Source: Planctomycetota bacterium (GTDB lineage Bacteria > Planctomycetota > UBA8742 > UBA2392). From it: DNA of 64,000 nucleotides. Position 1 is the stretch's first letter. Every line of letters starts with the position of its first letter. Both the position numbers and the translations under genes were made by a program. Shown piece by piece: positions 43,128-51,824 of this stretch. The DNA lies in NCBI GenBank assembly GCA_020638635.1, contig JACKIE010000002.1:1-64000 (forward strand), in the 5' to 3' direction. The notes below the pieces were generated by a model, which saw only the letters and a program-made list of their open reading frames with translations, was not told the origin of the DNA and made no database searches.

Positions 43128-44870
43128 ATGCTGTTGAAGTTGCGCCTGGCCGTTGTTGTGGCGGTCCTGTGTCTTCCGGGCATCCTGGTCCGCGCCGACG
43201 ACGCGCAGCAGGCCGCGCTGCCCCAGCCGGTGCGCGAGTACCTGGCCAAGACCCACTTCGGCAACTGCGACCCCGGCGACGTGCAGATCGACAAGGCCGT
43301 CGAGCGGCTCAGCGTGCCCGAAGCCATGCTGGCGCACATCCGGCTCGACAAGTGGGAGGCCGGGCAGCTCGACAAGTTCGCGGCTAACAAGCTGCATCTG
43401 CTAGTGAAGACGCCCGGCGGTGAGACGCGCTCGGTGGTGTTCCGCGACGGGCGCAAGCGCAGCGACCGCAAGCTCAGCCCCGAGCGTGAGCGCGTGCTGC
43501 GCCGCCTGTACACCGACGCGGCCTTCAGTGCCCCGGAAGCCGAGGCCCTGCGCGACGCGCGCCGCAAGCTTGACCCGTCAAGGGTGCTGGAAAGCGCCAT
43601 CGCCGCGCTGGACGAAAAGCACCAGCTTGACCCCGACACGCTCAAGCGCGCACGCGAGAACCTGGTCAAGGCCAAGGGCGGTGGCAGCGAGCTGGCCATC
43701 GCCCTGCAAGCCCTGGGCGAGTCCGAGCACGCGCTGGAAAACCGCTGGGCCGCCGTCTGGCTGATCTCGCGCCTCGACGTGATGGACTTCGACCGCGAGG
43801 ACACCAGCCTCAGCGTCAGCGACCTGCAGAGCATGGACGCCCGCACCTTCTACGAGAACGTGTTCTACGCCACCAAGGCGCGCCTCGACTTTCCCTGGGG
43901 CGCCAGGTGCGACGACCACAACTTCCTGCAGCAGGTGCTGTCGCCGCGCGGGACCGGCGAGCCCCTGCAACGCTGGCGCCGCCACTTCTACGAGGCGCTG
44001 GAGCCCGAGCTGCGCGAACTCAAGGCCGAAGACGCCGCCAAGGCCGCCGCGCTGGCCCGCGACGCCGCCTACGACTTCTTCCAGTACGAGGGCGACACCA
44101 CCTGGGAGGACTTCGGCATGCTGACCGCGCTGGCCGTGCACGAGGGCCGCTGCGAGGACTGCAGCAACGTCGAGAACTGCATGCTGCGCGCCGCGGGCTT
44201 CCCGGCAGCGCAGGCCTTCACCCCCTGGTGGGGCCACGCCGACGGCAACCACGCCTGGACTGTGATCCCCAGCCTGGACGGTGGCAAGCACGGCGACGGC
44301 GCCCGCGGGGTCAAGGTGTACCTCAAGACCTGGGACAAACTGGAAGACATCACGGCCGCTAACACGCCGGTTACCGAGTTCAGCCTCGAGCTGGACGAAG
44401 GCGTGAAGGGCGAGAAGGCTGCCCTGTGCGTCTGGAACCACGACGAATGGCGGGTTGTGGCGCGCAGCAAGCTGGAAGGGCGCGCGGTGACTTTCAAGGA
44501 CGTTGGTCGCAGCCGCAAGTTCGTGCTGCTGGTGCGGGCCGACGAAAGCGCTGACCGGCTACTGACGCTGATTGACGGCAAGGTGATCGAGCTGGCAAAC
44601 CCGGCCGGCACCGAGCCCGGCGAGGGCGCCTTTGCCTGCGCGCTCGAGAAGGCCTGCGACCTTGGCGAGTTCAAGCCGGACGCCGAGTACGAGGTGCAGG
44701 TGCACACCGCCAGCGGCTGGCAGGTGATTGAGTCCGAGCGCGTGGCCACCGGCGCGCTCAGCTTCCAGTGCGACTCGAAGCGCCTGTATCGCATCATGGG
44801 CGAGGGCATCAACAGCCGCCCCTTCACGGCCGCCAACTCCGACGAAGGCCCCAAGCTGACACGGTTCTAG
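43128..44870 (+). CDS. Exported transglutaminase-like superfamily protein
   Basis: 580 residues from the ATG at 43128 (GGGGGAAG upstream), with a signal peptide MLLKLRLAVVVAVLCLPGILVRAD. The central part (~residues 310-400) has the transglutaminase/protease core: ALAVHEGRCEDCSNVENCML (the catalytic Cys region), AGFPAAQAFTPWWGHAD and GNHAWTVIP (catalytic His). The N-terminal ~200 residues are helical and charged; the C-terminal ~150 look like beta sandwiches (VWNHDEWRVVARSKLEGRAV). Activity as a cysteine protease or amidase outside the cytoplasm is likely; the target is unknown. Confidence 0.82.
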   Translation: MLLKLRLAVVVAVLCLPGILVRADDAQQAALPQPVREYLAKTHFGNCDPGDVQIDKAVERLSVPEAMLAHIRLDKWEAGQLDKFAANKLHLLVKTPGGETRSVVFRDGRKRSDRKLSPERERVLRRLYTDAAFSAPEAEALRDARRKLDPSRVLESAIAALDEKHQLDPDTLKRARENLVKAKGGGSELAIALQALGESEHALENRWAAVWLISRLDVMDFDREDTSLSVSDLQSMDARTFYENVFYATKARLDFPWGARCDDHNFLQQVLSPRGTGEPLQRWRRHFYEALEPELRELKAEDAAKAAALARDAAYDFFQYEGDTTWEDFGMLTALAVHEGRCEDCSNVENCMLRAAGFPAAQAFTPWWGHADGNHAWTVIPSLDGGKHGDGARGVKVYLKTWDKLEDITAANTPVTEFSLELDEGVKGEKAALCVWNHDEWRVVARSKLEGRAVTFKDVGRSRKFVLLVRADESADRLLTLIDGKVIELANPAGTEPGEGAFACALEKACDLGEFKPDAEYEVQVHTASGWQVIESERVATGALSFQCDSKRLYRIMGEGINSRPFTAANSDEGPKLTRF

Positions 44871-44891
44871 GGAGCGGGCTGATTGGGCCTG

Positions 44892-45647
44892 CTATGAGAG
44901 CCCGCGCCACTTGCGGTCTTCTTCGAACTCTTCCTCGGACATGATCTGCTTGCCGAGCACTTCCTCGAAGGTCCGCTTGGCGCCGCGGGTTTCGGCGCCC
45001 TCGTTGAACAGGCGACTGACCACGTCCAGCAGCTTCCACAGTTGCTCTGGCGTGCTGCCGGTGTTAAGCGCCCCCTGCACGTGCCCCTTCAACTGCGGCG
45101 CGACATCCAGCGGTATCAGCGACGCCACGATGCACAGGCTGCGCTGGCGCGGCTCCAGCAGCGGGCGCGAGAGCACGCGGCCGTAGCCTTCCGCGATGGC
45201 CCAGTCGGCGAGGTCGGGGCTGTTGGAACGCGCGAAGCGGTCGATCTGTTCAGCCTTGTCTTTGTAGATCAGGTCGAACAGTTCGCGCCCGCGTTTGCGG
45301 AACAGGGCGGGGTCGTCGCCTTCCAGCGGCTCGTCACGCAGCTTGATCTCGCCGCTCAACGGGTTGCCAGCCTTCTTGCAGGCGTCCTTGAAGGCGGCCA
45401 GCGCGTTCAGGCAGCGCGGGTAGCCGGCGAAAAGGTGGGTCTGCAGGATGGCCTCGCGCATCAGTTCCGGCTCGGGGCGCGGGTCCAGCTTCAGTGTTGC
45501 GTCGAACAGGCGGCGGCAGTGCTCGCCGTGGCCGTCGGCCGTGATGGCGGCGCACATGGCCAGCACGGCGTCCACCTGCGACAGCGGGTCAATGCCGGTC
45601 AGCAGGAAGGCAATGGTCGCAGTCTCAACTCGTTTGGCGATAGGCAT
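44892..45647 (-). CDS. Carboxymuconolactone decarboxylase (CMD)-family protein
   Basis: 251 residues from the ATG at 45647 (MPIAKRVETATIAFLL); upstream frame sequence is not coding-like. The C-terminal half fits a CMD fold: ADWAIAEGYGRVLSRPLLEP, RQRSLCIVASLIPLDVAPQL and KGHVQGALNTGSTPEQLWKL. The CXXC of AhpD-type peroxidase members is missing, as in gamma-CMD types. The N-terminal ~120 residues resemble a second, degenerate CMD repeat. It follows cinA by 20 bp on the same strand. Substrate unknown. Confidence 0.72.
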   Translation of the reverse strand: MPIAKRVETATIAFLLTGIDPLSQVDAVLAMCAAITADGHGEHCRRLFDATLKLDPRPEPELMREAILQTHLFAGYPRCLNALAAFKDACKKAGNPLSGEIKLRDEPLEGDDPALFRKRGRELFDLIYKDKAEQIDRFARSNSPDLADWAIAEGYGRVLSRPLLEPRQRSLCIVASLIPLDVAPQLKGHVQGALNTGSTPEQLWKLLDVVSRLFNEGAETRGAKRTFEEVLGKQIMSEEEFEEDRKWRGLS

Positions 45648-45667
45648 AGGTGCAGGATAGCAATGGG

Positions 45668-46963
45668 TTAGGTCGGCGGCGCTACCCAGTGGGTGATGGT
45701 CTCCGGCAGCTTGCCGTGCAGGGCCGCGAGGCGCAGGGTGTTGATGGCCGTTCGGGCAATGCGCCACTTGACCAGTTGGCGGTCGCCGGGCACGCGCAGG
45801 TGCCAGGCCTTGGCCTGCCCGCCCATGGCGGCCGCGAGCCATACTGTGCCGACCGGCTTGTCGTCGCTGCCGCCGCTTGGGCCGGCGATGCCGGTCACGG
45901 CCACGACGATATCGGGGCGCTGGTCGGGCCATTGCGCGAGCAGGCCGTTGGCCATTTCAAGGACCGTTTGCTCGCTGACCGCGCCGTGTGCGTCCAACGT
46001 GGCCTGCTTCACGCCGAGGCGCTTGACCTTGGCCGCGTTGCTGTAGGTCACGGCGCTCTCGACCAGCACGTCGCTGCTGCCCGGCACGTTGGTGAGCAGG
46101 TGGGCGATCATGCCGCCGGTGCAACTCTCGGCGCAGGCGACCCTCAGCCCCTTCTCGGCCAGCAGCTTGACCGTGGAGGTTTCCAGCTCGACGTCGCCCT
46201 CGGCGAACACCAGGTCGCCAAGCTCGGCACGCGCGGCGTCCAGTATCGGCTGCAGCACCTTGTCGGCCTCGGCCTGGTCCTCGGCCGGCAGGCGCCAGCG
46301 CAGGCGCATCACGGCGTCGTCAACCAGGATAGCGCCCTCGGCCTCGCGGCTTTCCAGCAAGGTCTTCACGCGCAGGTCGAGGTCGCTCTCGGGTATGCCG
46401 AACACCCGCAGCTCGCGGCTGTAGTAGCGTTGGCCGATGCCGAACTGCTCGATGATCGCGGCCCGCATCTCCTCGGCCCAGATGCCCTTCAGCTCTCGCG
46501 GCACGCCCGGCAGCACCGCGATGCCGCCCTCGCCCTGCCGCAGCAGGAAGCAACTGGCGGTTCCGAAGGCGTTGGGAATGAACGCCGCCCCTTCCGGCCT
46601 CATGCACTGGCGCTCGCTGCCCTCGGGGAACTTGCGGCCCATGGCGGCGTAGCGCTCGTGCAGTCTGGCAAGCGCGTCGTGGTCGAGCTTGAGCTCAAGC
46701 CCCAGTGCGCGCGAGGCGGCCTGGCGGGTGCGGTCGTCCACGGTGGGCCCGATGCCGCCTGTGGTGACGACCAGCAGGCCCTCGCTGAGCGCGGTTTTCA
46801 GGCGATAAGCCAGGTCATCTTCGCGGTCGCTGACGGCCAGGTGGTAGGCGACGTCGAAGCCGAGCTCCGCCAGCTCACGGGCCAGCCAGGCCGAGTTGGT
46901 GTTCACGATGAAACCGTGGACCACCTCGTTGCCAATGGAAATGATGCACGCGCGTCGAGCCAT
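45668..46963 (-). CDS. cinA: CinA-family protein (nicotinamide-nucleotide amidase)
   Basis: 431 residues from the ATG at 46963 (MARRACIISIGNEVVHGFIV). The N-terminal MoCF/COG1058 domain shows GNEVVHGFIVNTNSAWLARE, VVTTGGIGPTVDDRTRQAAS and ERQCMRPEGA. The C-terminal amidohydrolase domain shows LRVACAESCTGGMIAHLLTN (nucleophile Ser), SAVTYSNAAKVKRLGV and AVTGIAGPSGG, KPVGTVW. It deamidates NMN in pyridine-nucleotide recycling, while the N-terminal domain can hydrolyse ADP-ribose. Full length. Co-directional with the CMD-family gene. Confidence 0.94.
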   Translation of the reverse strand: MARRACIISIGNEVVHGFIVNTNSAWLARELAELGFDVAYHLAVSDREDDLAYRLKTALSEGLLVVTTGGIGPTVDDRTRQAASRALGLELKLDHDALARLHERYAAMGRKFPEGSERQCMRPEGAAFIPNAFGTASCFLLRQGEGGIAVLPGVPRELKGIWAEEMRAAIIEQFGIGQRYYSRELRVFGIPESDLDLRVKTLLESREAEGAILVDDAVMRLRWRLPAEDQAEADKVLQPILDAARAELGDLVFAEGDVELETSTVKLLAEKGLRVACAESCTGGMIAHLLTNVPGSSDVLVESAVTYSNAAKVKRLGVKQATLDAHGAVSEQTVLEMANGLLAQWPDQRPDIVVAVTGIAGPSGGSDDKPVGTVWLAAAMGGQAKAWHLRVPGDRQLVKWRIARTAINTLRLAALHGKLPETITHWVAPPT

Positions 46964-47013
46964 GATTGCAGTCTCGTTTGCACGGCCCAATCTGCAAGGC
47001 CGGCGGAATCTAT

Positions 47014-47034
47014 CCAAAATCCAAAATCCAAATT
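47014..47034. repeat. Heptamer array, CCAAAAT
   Basis: Three units (47014, 47021, 47028), two exactly CCAAAAT and one CCAAATT, plus a degenerate unit before them. The word is the complement of the ATTTTGG register in the array at 19309. It sits in the spacer between the divergent cinA and LpxH-like genes, 25 bp upstream of the latter's ATG. Confidence 0.68.
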
Positions 47035-47059
47035 CATGAATCGTCGCTAAACTCGGCCC

Positions 47060-47863
47060 ATGCCCGAGTTCGATGGCGTGATCTTCTCCGACCTGCACTT
47101 GTCCGAAGACAAGCCGCGGCTCAACGAGCTGTTCGAGGCCTTCGTGCAGCGGGTGGAGGGCACCCCCGAAGTCGCCTGCCTGGGCGATCTGGCCGAATAC
47201 TGGATCGGGCGCAAGCACCTGCAGTGCGAGCAAGGCCGCTATGTGTTCGATCTGATGGAGCGGCTGGCAAAGCCCGCCAGACGCGCGATCTGGGTCAACG
47301 GCAACCGCGACCACATGTTCAAGGGCACCGCGCGCAAGGCCGGCTACCAGACCTACCGCAACCGCTACTTCGGCGAGTTCTGCGGTACGCCTTGCGACCT
47401 CGAACATGGCGACCTGTTCTGCAGCAAGGACCGCGTCTACCAGCGCTTCCGCCTCTGGTTCCGCAACACGCCATGGGGGCTGCTCGGCGAGCTGTTCCCG
47501 GCCGAGAAGGGGCACCAGTTGTGCAAGTACATGCGCAGCAAGAGCCAGGGCGAGTTCGCGCGTCGCGATCCCGAGCACTTCGGCATCCAGCCTGAGCCGG
47601 TCAAACGCCTTGTGTCTCGCGGCGCCAGGGTCATTGTATGCGGTCACGTGCACACCCCCTTCTCCCGTGACTATGCGGCCGATGGCAGTACCGGCCGGCT
47701 GTACGTGACCAGCGACTGGCGCGAAGACGGCGCTGTGGTATGCGTAGTGAAGGGCGGCGAGTTCAAGCTGATGCGCTTTGACGGGCGCGACTTCCACGAG
47801 TTCGACGCACCCGAAAAGCAGGGGATTTATTCACTGGAGCTGGCCGGCAAGGCCGATTCATAG
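47060..47863 (+). CDS. Metallophosphoesterase, UDP-2,3-diacylglucosamine pyrophosphatase-like (LpxH-like)
   Basis: 267 residues. Calcineurin-like motifs in order: FSDLHLSEDKPR, LGDLAEYWIGR, NGNRDHMFKG, LEHGDLFC and VCGHVHTP. The GNRD variant and the overall length match the LpxH family, which cleaves UDP-diacylglucosamine to lipid X in lipid A synthesis. Placement directly before hldE and gmhA (3 bp gap) supports an LPS role. Direct assignment as lpxH is likely but not certain because paralogous phosphoesterases share these motifs. Confidence 0.82.
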   Translation: MPEFDGVIFSDLHLSEDKPRLNELFEAFVQRVEGTPEVACLGDLAEYWIGRKHLQCEQGRYVFDLMERLAKPARRAIWVNGNRDHMFKGTARKAGYQTYRNRYFGEFCGTPCDLEHGDLFCSKDRVYQRFRLWFRNTPWGLLGELFPAEKGHQLCKYMRSKSQGEFARRDPEHFGIQPEPVKRLVSRGARVIVCGHVHTPFSRDYAADGSTGRLYVTSDWREDGAVVCVVKGGEFKLMRFDGRDFHEFDAPEKQGIYSLELAGKADS

Positions 47864-47865
47864 AC

Positions 47866-49374
47866 ATGAGCACCGCAGACCTGATCGAGATCATTGACGC
47901 GCTGGGCAAGCCCAAAGTCGCCGTGGTGGGCGACCTGATCCTGGACCACTACGTGTTCGGCGCCGTCTCGCGCATCAGCCCGGAGGCGCCCATCCCCGTG
48001 CTGCATGTGCGCAAAGAAGAGGACCGCCTGGGCGGCGCCGCCAACGTGGCCGCCAACATCCTGAGCCTGGGCGGGCGCAGCACGCTGGTTGGCGCTATCG
48101 GGCGCGACGAGCCGGGCTCGCGCTTCCGCAAGCTGGCCCAGGCCGCCCGCGGCCTTGATTTGGACGCGGCCCAGACGCGCTCAAGGCCCACGGTGCTGAA
48201 GACCCGCATGGTCAGCCAGAACCAGCAGATGCTGCGGGTGGACCGCGAGTCTTCCGGCGCGCTACTGAGCGAGGAGTTGCAGGACGTGTCCGACCGAGCG
48301 CTCAAGGCGCTGAAGGGCGTGGGCGCGCTGGTGCTCAGCGACTACGGCAAGGGCGTGGTCACACCCGCCAGCGCCCAGGCGCTGATCGCGCAGGCCGCCA
48401 AAGCCGGCGTGCCGGTGATCGTGGACCCCAAAGGGCGCGACTACTCGCGCTACAAGGGCGCGACGGCCGTGACCCCCAACCGCACCGAGGCCGAAGCCGC
48501 CACCGGCATCGATTGCAGCAGCATGGAGGGCGTCGAGGAAGCCGGGCGCCTGCTGTGCAAGCAACTCAAGCTGAAGGCAGCCGTGATCACGCTCAGCGCC
48601 GAGGGCGTGGCGGTGATCCCCGCGCGCGGCGAGATGGCGCACTTCCCGGCCCAGGCCCGTAGCGTGTACGACGTGACGGGCGCCGGCGATACCTTCATTG
48701 CAGCGTTCGCCATGTGCGTGGCGGCCGGGGCCGACTTCAACACGGCGGCGCGGGTGGCCAACTACGCGGCGGCCCTGAAGGTCGCGCGCTTCGGCGCGGT
48801 GGCAATCACGCGCGAAGAGCTGCGCCGCAGCGTGATCAGCGCCCATGAGGGCTTCGACCACGCGGGCAAGGTGGTGAGCCACGCCGAGCTGGTTGAAGCA
48901 CTGGCCGAGCACCGTAAGCGCGGCGAGCAGATCGTGTTCACGAACGGCTGTTTCGACCTTCTGCACCAGGGCCACGTGACCTACCTGAATTTCTGCCGCG
49001 GCCAGGGCGACGTGGTGGTGATCGGCCTGAACAGCGACGCCAGCGTGCGACGCCTGAAAGGCCCGAGCCGTCCGGTCAATGAGGCCGAGGCGCGCGCCCG
49101 GGTGCTGGCGGCGCTCAGCGACGTGGACTACGTGACGGTGTTCGAGGACGACACGCCCGAGAAGCTGATCCGCAAGGTGAAGCCCGACGTGCTTGTGAAA
49201 GGCGAAGACTGGTCGGGCAAGCGCGTGGCGGGCGCCGACTTCGTGGAATCAAACGGCGGGCGCGTAGTGTTTGCCCCGCTGGTGCAGGGAAAGAGCACAA
49301 GCAAGATCATCGAGAAGGCGAAGGGCGGGAACAGGAGCCCGGAGCGCAAGCGACGGGTAAAGGTGACGAAGTAA
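47866..49374 (+). CDS. hldE: Bifunctional heptose kinase / heptose-1-phosphate adenylyltransferase (HldE)
   Basis: 502 residues. The N-terminal PfkB-type kinase domain has VVGDLILDHYVFGAVSRISP, EEDRLGGAANVAANI, VDPKGRDYSRYKGATAVTPN and the anion-hole motif VTGAGDTFIAAFA. The C-terminal nucleotidyltransferase (from ~residue 345) has FTNGCFDLLHQGHVTYL with the HxGH motif, GLNSDASVRRLKGPSRPVN and LVKGEDW. It makes heptose-1,7-bisphosphate and later activates heptose-1-P with ATP for LPS inner core. Fused as in Gammaproteobacteria. The stop overlaps the gmhA ATG by one base. The phosphatase gmhB is absent here. Confidence 0.96.
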   Translation: MSTADLIEIIDALGKPKVAVVGDLILDHYVFGAVSRISPEAPIPVLHVRKEEDRLGGAANVAANILSLGGRSTLVGAIGRDEPGSRFRKLAQAARGLDLDAAQTRSRPTVLKTRMVSQNQQMLRVDRESSGALLSEELQDVSDRALKALKGVGALVLSDYGKGVVTPASAQALIAQAAKAGVPVIVDPKGRDYSRYKGATAVTPNRTEAEAATGIDCSSMEGVEEAGRLLCKQLKLKAAVITLSAEGVAVIPARGEMAHFPAQARSVYDVTGAGDTFIAAFAMCVAAGADFNTAARVANYAAALKVARFGAVAITREELRRSVISAHEGFDHAGKVVSHAELVEALAEHRKRGEQIVFTNGCFDLLHQGHVTYLNFCRGQGDVVVIGLNSDASVRRLKGPSRPVNEAEARARVLAALSDVDYVTVFEDDTPEKLIRKVKPDVLVKGEDWSGKRVAGADFVESNGGRVVFAPLVQGKSTSKIIEKAKGGNRSPERKRRVKVTK

Positions 49375-49964
49375 TGGCCAAGGCTTCCATCCGGGATGAG
49401 TTTGCCCAGCAGCTCAACGCCAGCGCCGAGCTGAAGCGCAAACTGGCCGAGACCCAGGGCGAGGTGATGGCGCAGATCGCGATCGCGATCGTGGACGCCT
49501 TCCGCAACGGCCACCGCGTGTACTGGTGCGGCAACGGCGGCAGCTTCACCGACGCCCACCACATCGTGGGCGAGCTGGTGGGCAAGTACGGCTATGACCG
49601 CCCGCCGCTGCCCAGCTTCGTGCTGGGGGCCGGCGTGGCCAGCCTGACCGCCATTGCCAACGACTATGGGTACGAGCACATCTTCAGCCGCGAGGTCAAG
49701 GCCTGCGTGCAGGCCGGCGACGTGGTGGTCGGCCTCACCACCAGCGGCAACAGCCGCAACGTGTGCGACGCGCTGGCCGCGGCCCAGGAGCTGGGGGCGT
49801 TCACCATCGGCCTCAGCGGCGAAAAGAAAGCCCGCATCGACGAGGTAAGCGACCTGGTGCTGCACGTGCCGAGCACGCTTACGCCGCGCATCCAGGAATG
49901 CCACATCGCGGTCGGGCACGTGATCTGCGACCTGGTGGAGAAGCACCTGTTTCCGAAGGCCTGA
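49374..49964 (+). CDS. gmhA: Sedoheptulose-7-phosphate isomerase
   Basis: 196 residues, SIS fold. GmhA converts sedoheptulose-7-P to heptose-7-P, the substrate of HldE. Motifs: YWCGNGGSFTDAHHIVGELV (phosphate loop and the metal/acid-base His and Glu), GVASLTAIANDYGYEHIFSR, VVVGLTTSGNSRNV and HIAVGHVICDLVEKHLF. The start overlaps hldE by one base (TAATG), a tightly coupled two-step pair. Confidence 0.95.
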   Translation: MAKASIRDEFAQQLNASAELKRKLAETQGEVMAQIAIAIVDAFRNGHRVYWCGNGGSFTDAHHIVGELVGKYGYDRPPLPSFVLGAGVASLTAIANDYGYEHIFSREVKACVQAGDVVVGLTTSGNSRNVCDALAAAQELGAFTIGLSGEKKARIDEVSDLVLHVPSTLTPRIQECHIAVGHVICDLVEKHLFPKA

Positions 49965-49966
49965 TT

Positions 49967-50001
49967 GGTGGCTGGTGGCTGGTGATTGGAGGCTGGTTGT
50001 C
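49967..50001. repeat. Heptamer array, GGTGGCT
   Basis: Five units (49967, 49974, 49981, 49988, 49995); two are exact GGTGGCT and the rest degenerate. It begins 2 bp after the gmhA stop. A second array with a different word lies 35 bp further on. Confidence 0.68.
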
Positions 50002-50035
50002 CACAGACAGCATTCAGCACGGCTCTGGTGGTTCA

Positions 50036-50063
50036 CTGACAACCGACGACTGACAACTGACCA
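50036..50063. repeat. Heptamer array, CTGACAA
   Basis: Four units (50036, 50043, 50050, 50057): two exact CTGACAA plus CCGACGA and CTGACCA. It ends 12 bp before the ATG of the ChaN-like gene. No Shine-Dalgarno is visible between the array and the start. Confidence 0.7.
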
Positions 50064-50075
50064 CCCTCGCTACCC

Positions 50076-51776
50076 ATGGGCAACGCTCGCGAAGATCTGA
50101 TCGGCATCCAGAAGCGCCTTGTGGAGGAGCTGAAGGAGGCCCTGTACGACACGGTCGGCCGGCGCGACCCGGCGCTGGACCGTTACTACAAAGACTACCA
50201 GCGCGAGTTCAAGCAGGGCTACGAGCGGCTCTCCAGCCGCGACGAGATCATCCAGCGCCTGATGCGCGCGAACATCGGCTACTTCGGCGACTACCACACC
50301 CTGCGCAGCGCCCAGACCGCCGTGCTAGACTTGTTGCAGGGCGCGGCTGAGCGCGGGCGCAAGGTGGTGCTTGCCATGGAGATGCTGCACGCCGCGGACA
50401 AGCACCACGCCCAGGAGTTCATGGACGGCGAGATCGACGAAGAAACCCTGCGCTGGCGGCTGAAGTGGGACGAGAACTGGGGCTTCCCCTGGGAAAGCTA
50501 CAAGCGCTTCTTCACGTTCAGCAAGCGCTACAACGCGCCCCTGTTCGGTATCAACATCAACGCCGACGACCGTGACCGCGGCCTGCACTTCCGCGACCAG
50601 TTCGCCGGCGACCTGGTCTGCGCGCTGACGCACCTGTACCCCGAGCGGCTGGTGGCCGTGGTCTACGGCGACCTGCACCTGGCAGCCAGCCACCTGCCAA
50701 CAGCCGTGGAGTCGCGACTCGCGAAGTACGGCGCGAAGCGGCGCGCGCTGACGGTGTACCAGAACTCGGAGACGCTGTACTGGAAGCTGGTCGAGCAGCA
50801 GCTTGAGCACGTGGTGGACTACATCAAGATGCGCCGCGACGTGTACGTGGTGATGAACGCAACGCCGCTCGTGAAGTTCCAGAGCTACGCCAACTGGCAG
50901 ATGCAGCGCCAGGAACTGGTCTGGAGCGGCGGCGACGAGCTCGATCTGCACACCGAGACCGCACTGCTGGAGCAGGTGAACCAGTACATCCGCACCATCA
51001 TCCACTTCCTGGGCGTCGAGCTAGAAGAGCCCGAGAACTACGAGCTGTACACCGCGGCCGACCTCGACCTGCTCAGCAACCTGGTAGAGCGCGGCATCTA
51101 CACCGCCGAGGAAATGGCGGCACTGAAGGACTACCTCACCATGGCGGAGAGCGCGTTCTTTGAGCGCGCCCGGCTGCTGTACGTCAGCAATCCCACGGTC
51201 AGCAACGCGGCCGAGGCGGCCGCGCGGTACGTGCTGGCTGAGTTGCGGCCGGTCAGCAACGAGGTGGTGGAGTCGCGCGACGAGTTCTATGCCCGCTGCA
51301 TGGTGGAGGCGCTGGCATTTTTCTGCAGCAAGATCATCGACCCGCGCCGCCACGCGCGCAACGCCGACGACTGGAACGACGTGCTGAAGCGTTTCGGCCG
51401 CCGGCGCAGGCTGGCGCGCATCCAGCAACTCGACGTGAACGTGGCCCGCGGCTTCCTGAGGCACCGCGCCTACGAGGAACGTGTGCTGAAGACCGGCAGC
51501 TACGCGGGTGCGCCGCGGGTGCTGTTTGAGCTGCCGACCGACCGGCACGTGGCGCTGACCCGCGCGCTCGGCCGCGCGCTGGGCGACCGGTTGTACGGCG
51601 CGCTTGAGAACGGAGTTTCCAAAGAGCTGATCCGAGATGCCTGTTTTGACGAGTTGCGCAGACCGGATCAGTCGCGCAATCGCTATTTCCAGCTGCTCAG
51701 GGCCAGCGTTGCATCCCGCACGACACGGCACATCCAGCGTTCCGCCCTGCCCCGCAGTTTCATGGATGAGGAGTAA
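50076..51776 (+). CDS. ChaN/Tiki-like haem-binding-uptake family protein
   Basis: 566 residues, no signal peptide. The first ~300 residues fit the ChaN (DUF399) fold of the Tiki/EreA group: ANIGYFGDYHTLRSAQTAVL, KVVLAMEMLHAADKHHAQEF and AVVYGDLHLAASHLPTAVES with the GD.H metal-like site. The C-terminal ~250 residues are helical and have no recognised domain. ChaN in Campylobacter binds haem; related folds are metalloproteases. The absence of a lipoprotein signal means this version is probably cytoplasmic. The start is defined by the ATG after the heptamer array. Confidence 0.75.
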   Translation: MGNAREDLIGIQKRLVEELKEALYDTVGRRDPALDRYYKDYQREFKQGYERLSSRDEIIQRLMRANIGYFGDYHTLRSAQTAVLDLLQGAAERGRKVVLAMEMLHAADKHHAQEFMDGEIDEETLRWRLKWDENWGFPWESYKRFFTFSKRYNAPLFGININADDRDRGLHFRDQFAGDLVCALTHLYPERLVAVVYGDLHLAASHLPTAVESRLAKYGAKRRALTVYQNSETLYWKLVEQQLEHVVDYIKMRRDVYVVMNATPLVKFQSYANWQMQRQELVWSGGDELDLHTETALLEQVNQYIRTIIHFLGVELEEPENYELYTAADLDLLSNLVERGIYTAEEMAALKDYLTMAESAFFERARLLYVSNPTVSNAAEAAARYVLAELRPVSNEVVESRDEFYARCMVEALAFFCSKIIDPRRHARNADDWNDVLKRFGRRRRLARIQQLDVNVARGFLRHRAYEERVLKTGSYAGAPRVLFELPTDRHVALTRALGRALGDRLYGALENGVSKELIRDACFDELRRPDQSRNRYFQLLRASVASRTTRHIQRSALPRSFMDEE

Positions 51777-51780
51777 CGTG

Positions 51781-51801
51781 GCGCGGGCTGCCAGCCCGCG
51801 C
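51781..51801. terminator. Hairpin between the ChaN-like and ligA genes
   Basis: A perfect 9-bp stem GCGCGGGCT (51781-51789) with AGCCCGCGC (51793-51801) and a 3-nt loop, in the 48-bp convergent spacer. No T run on either side, so termination strength is uncertain. Confidence 0.55.
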
Positions 51802-51824
51802 GTGCCGTGGGTGGGGCGCCTGCG

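Noticed and set aside
45933..47797. Extension of cinA upstream to 47797
   Set aside because: It runs antisense through the LpxH-like gene, and the CinA N-terminal motif begins exactly at the ATG 46963.
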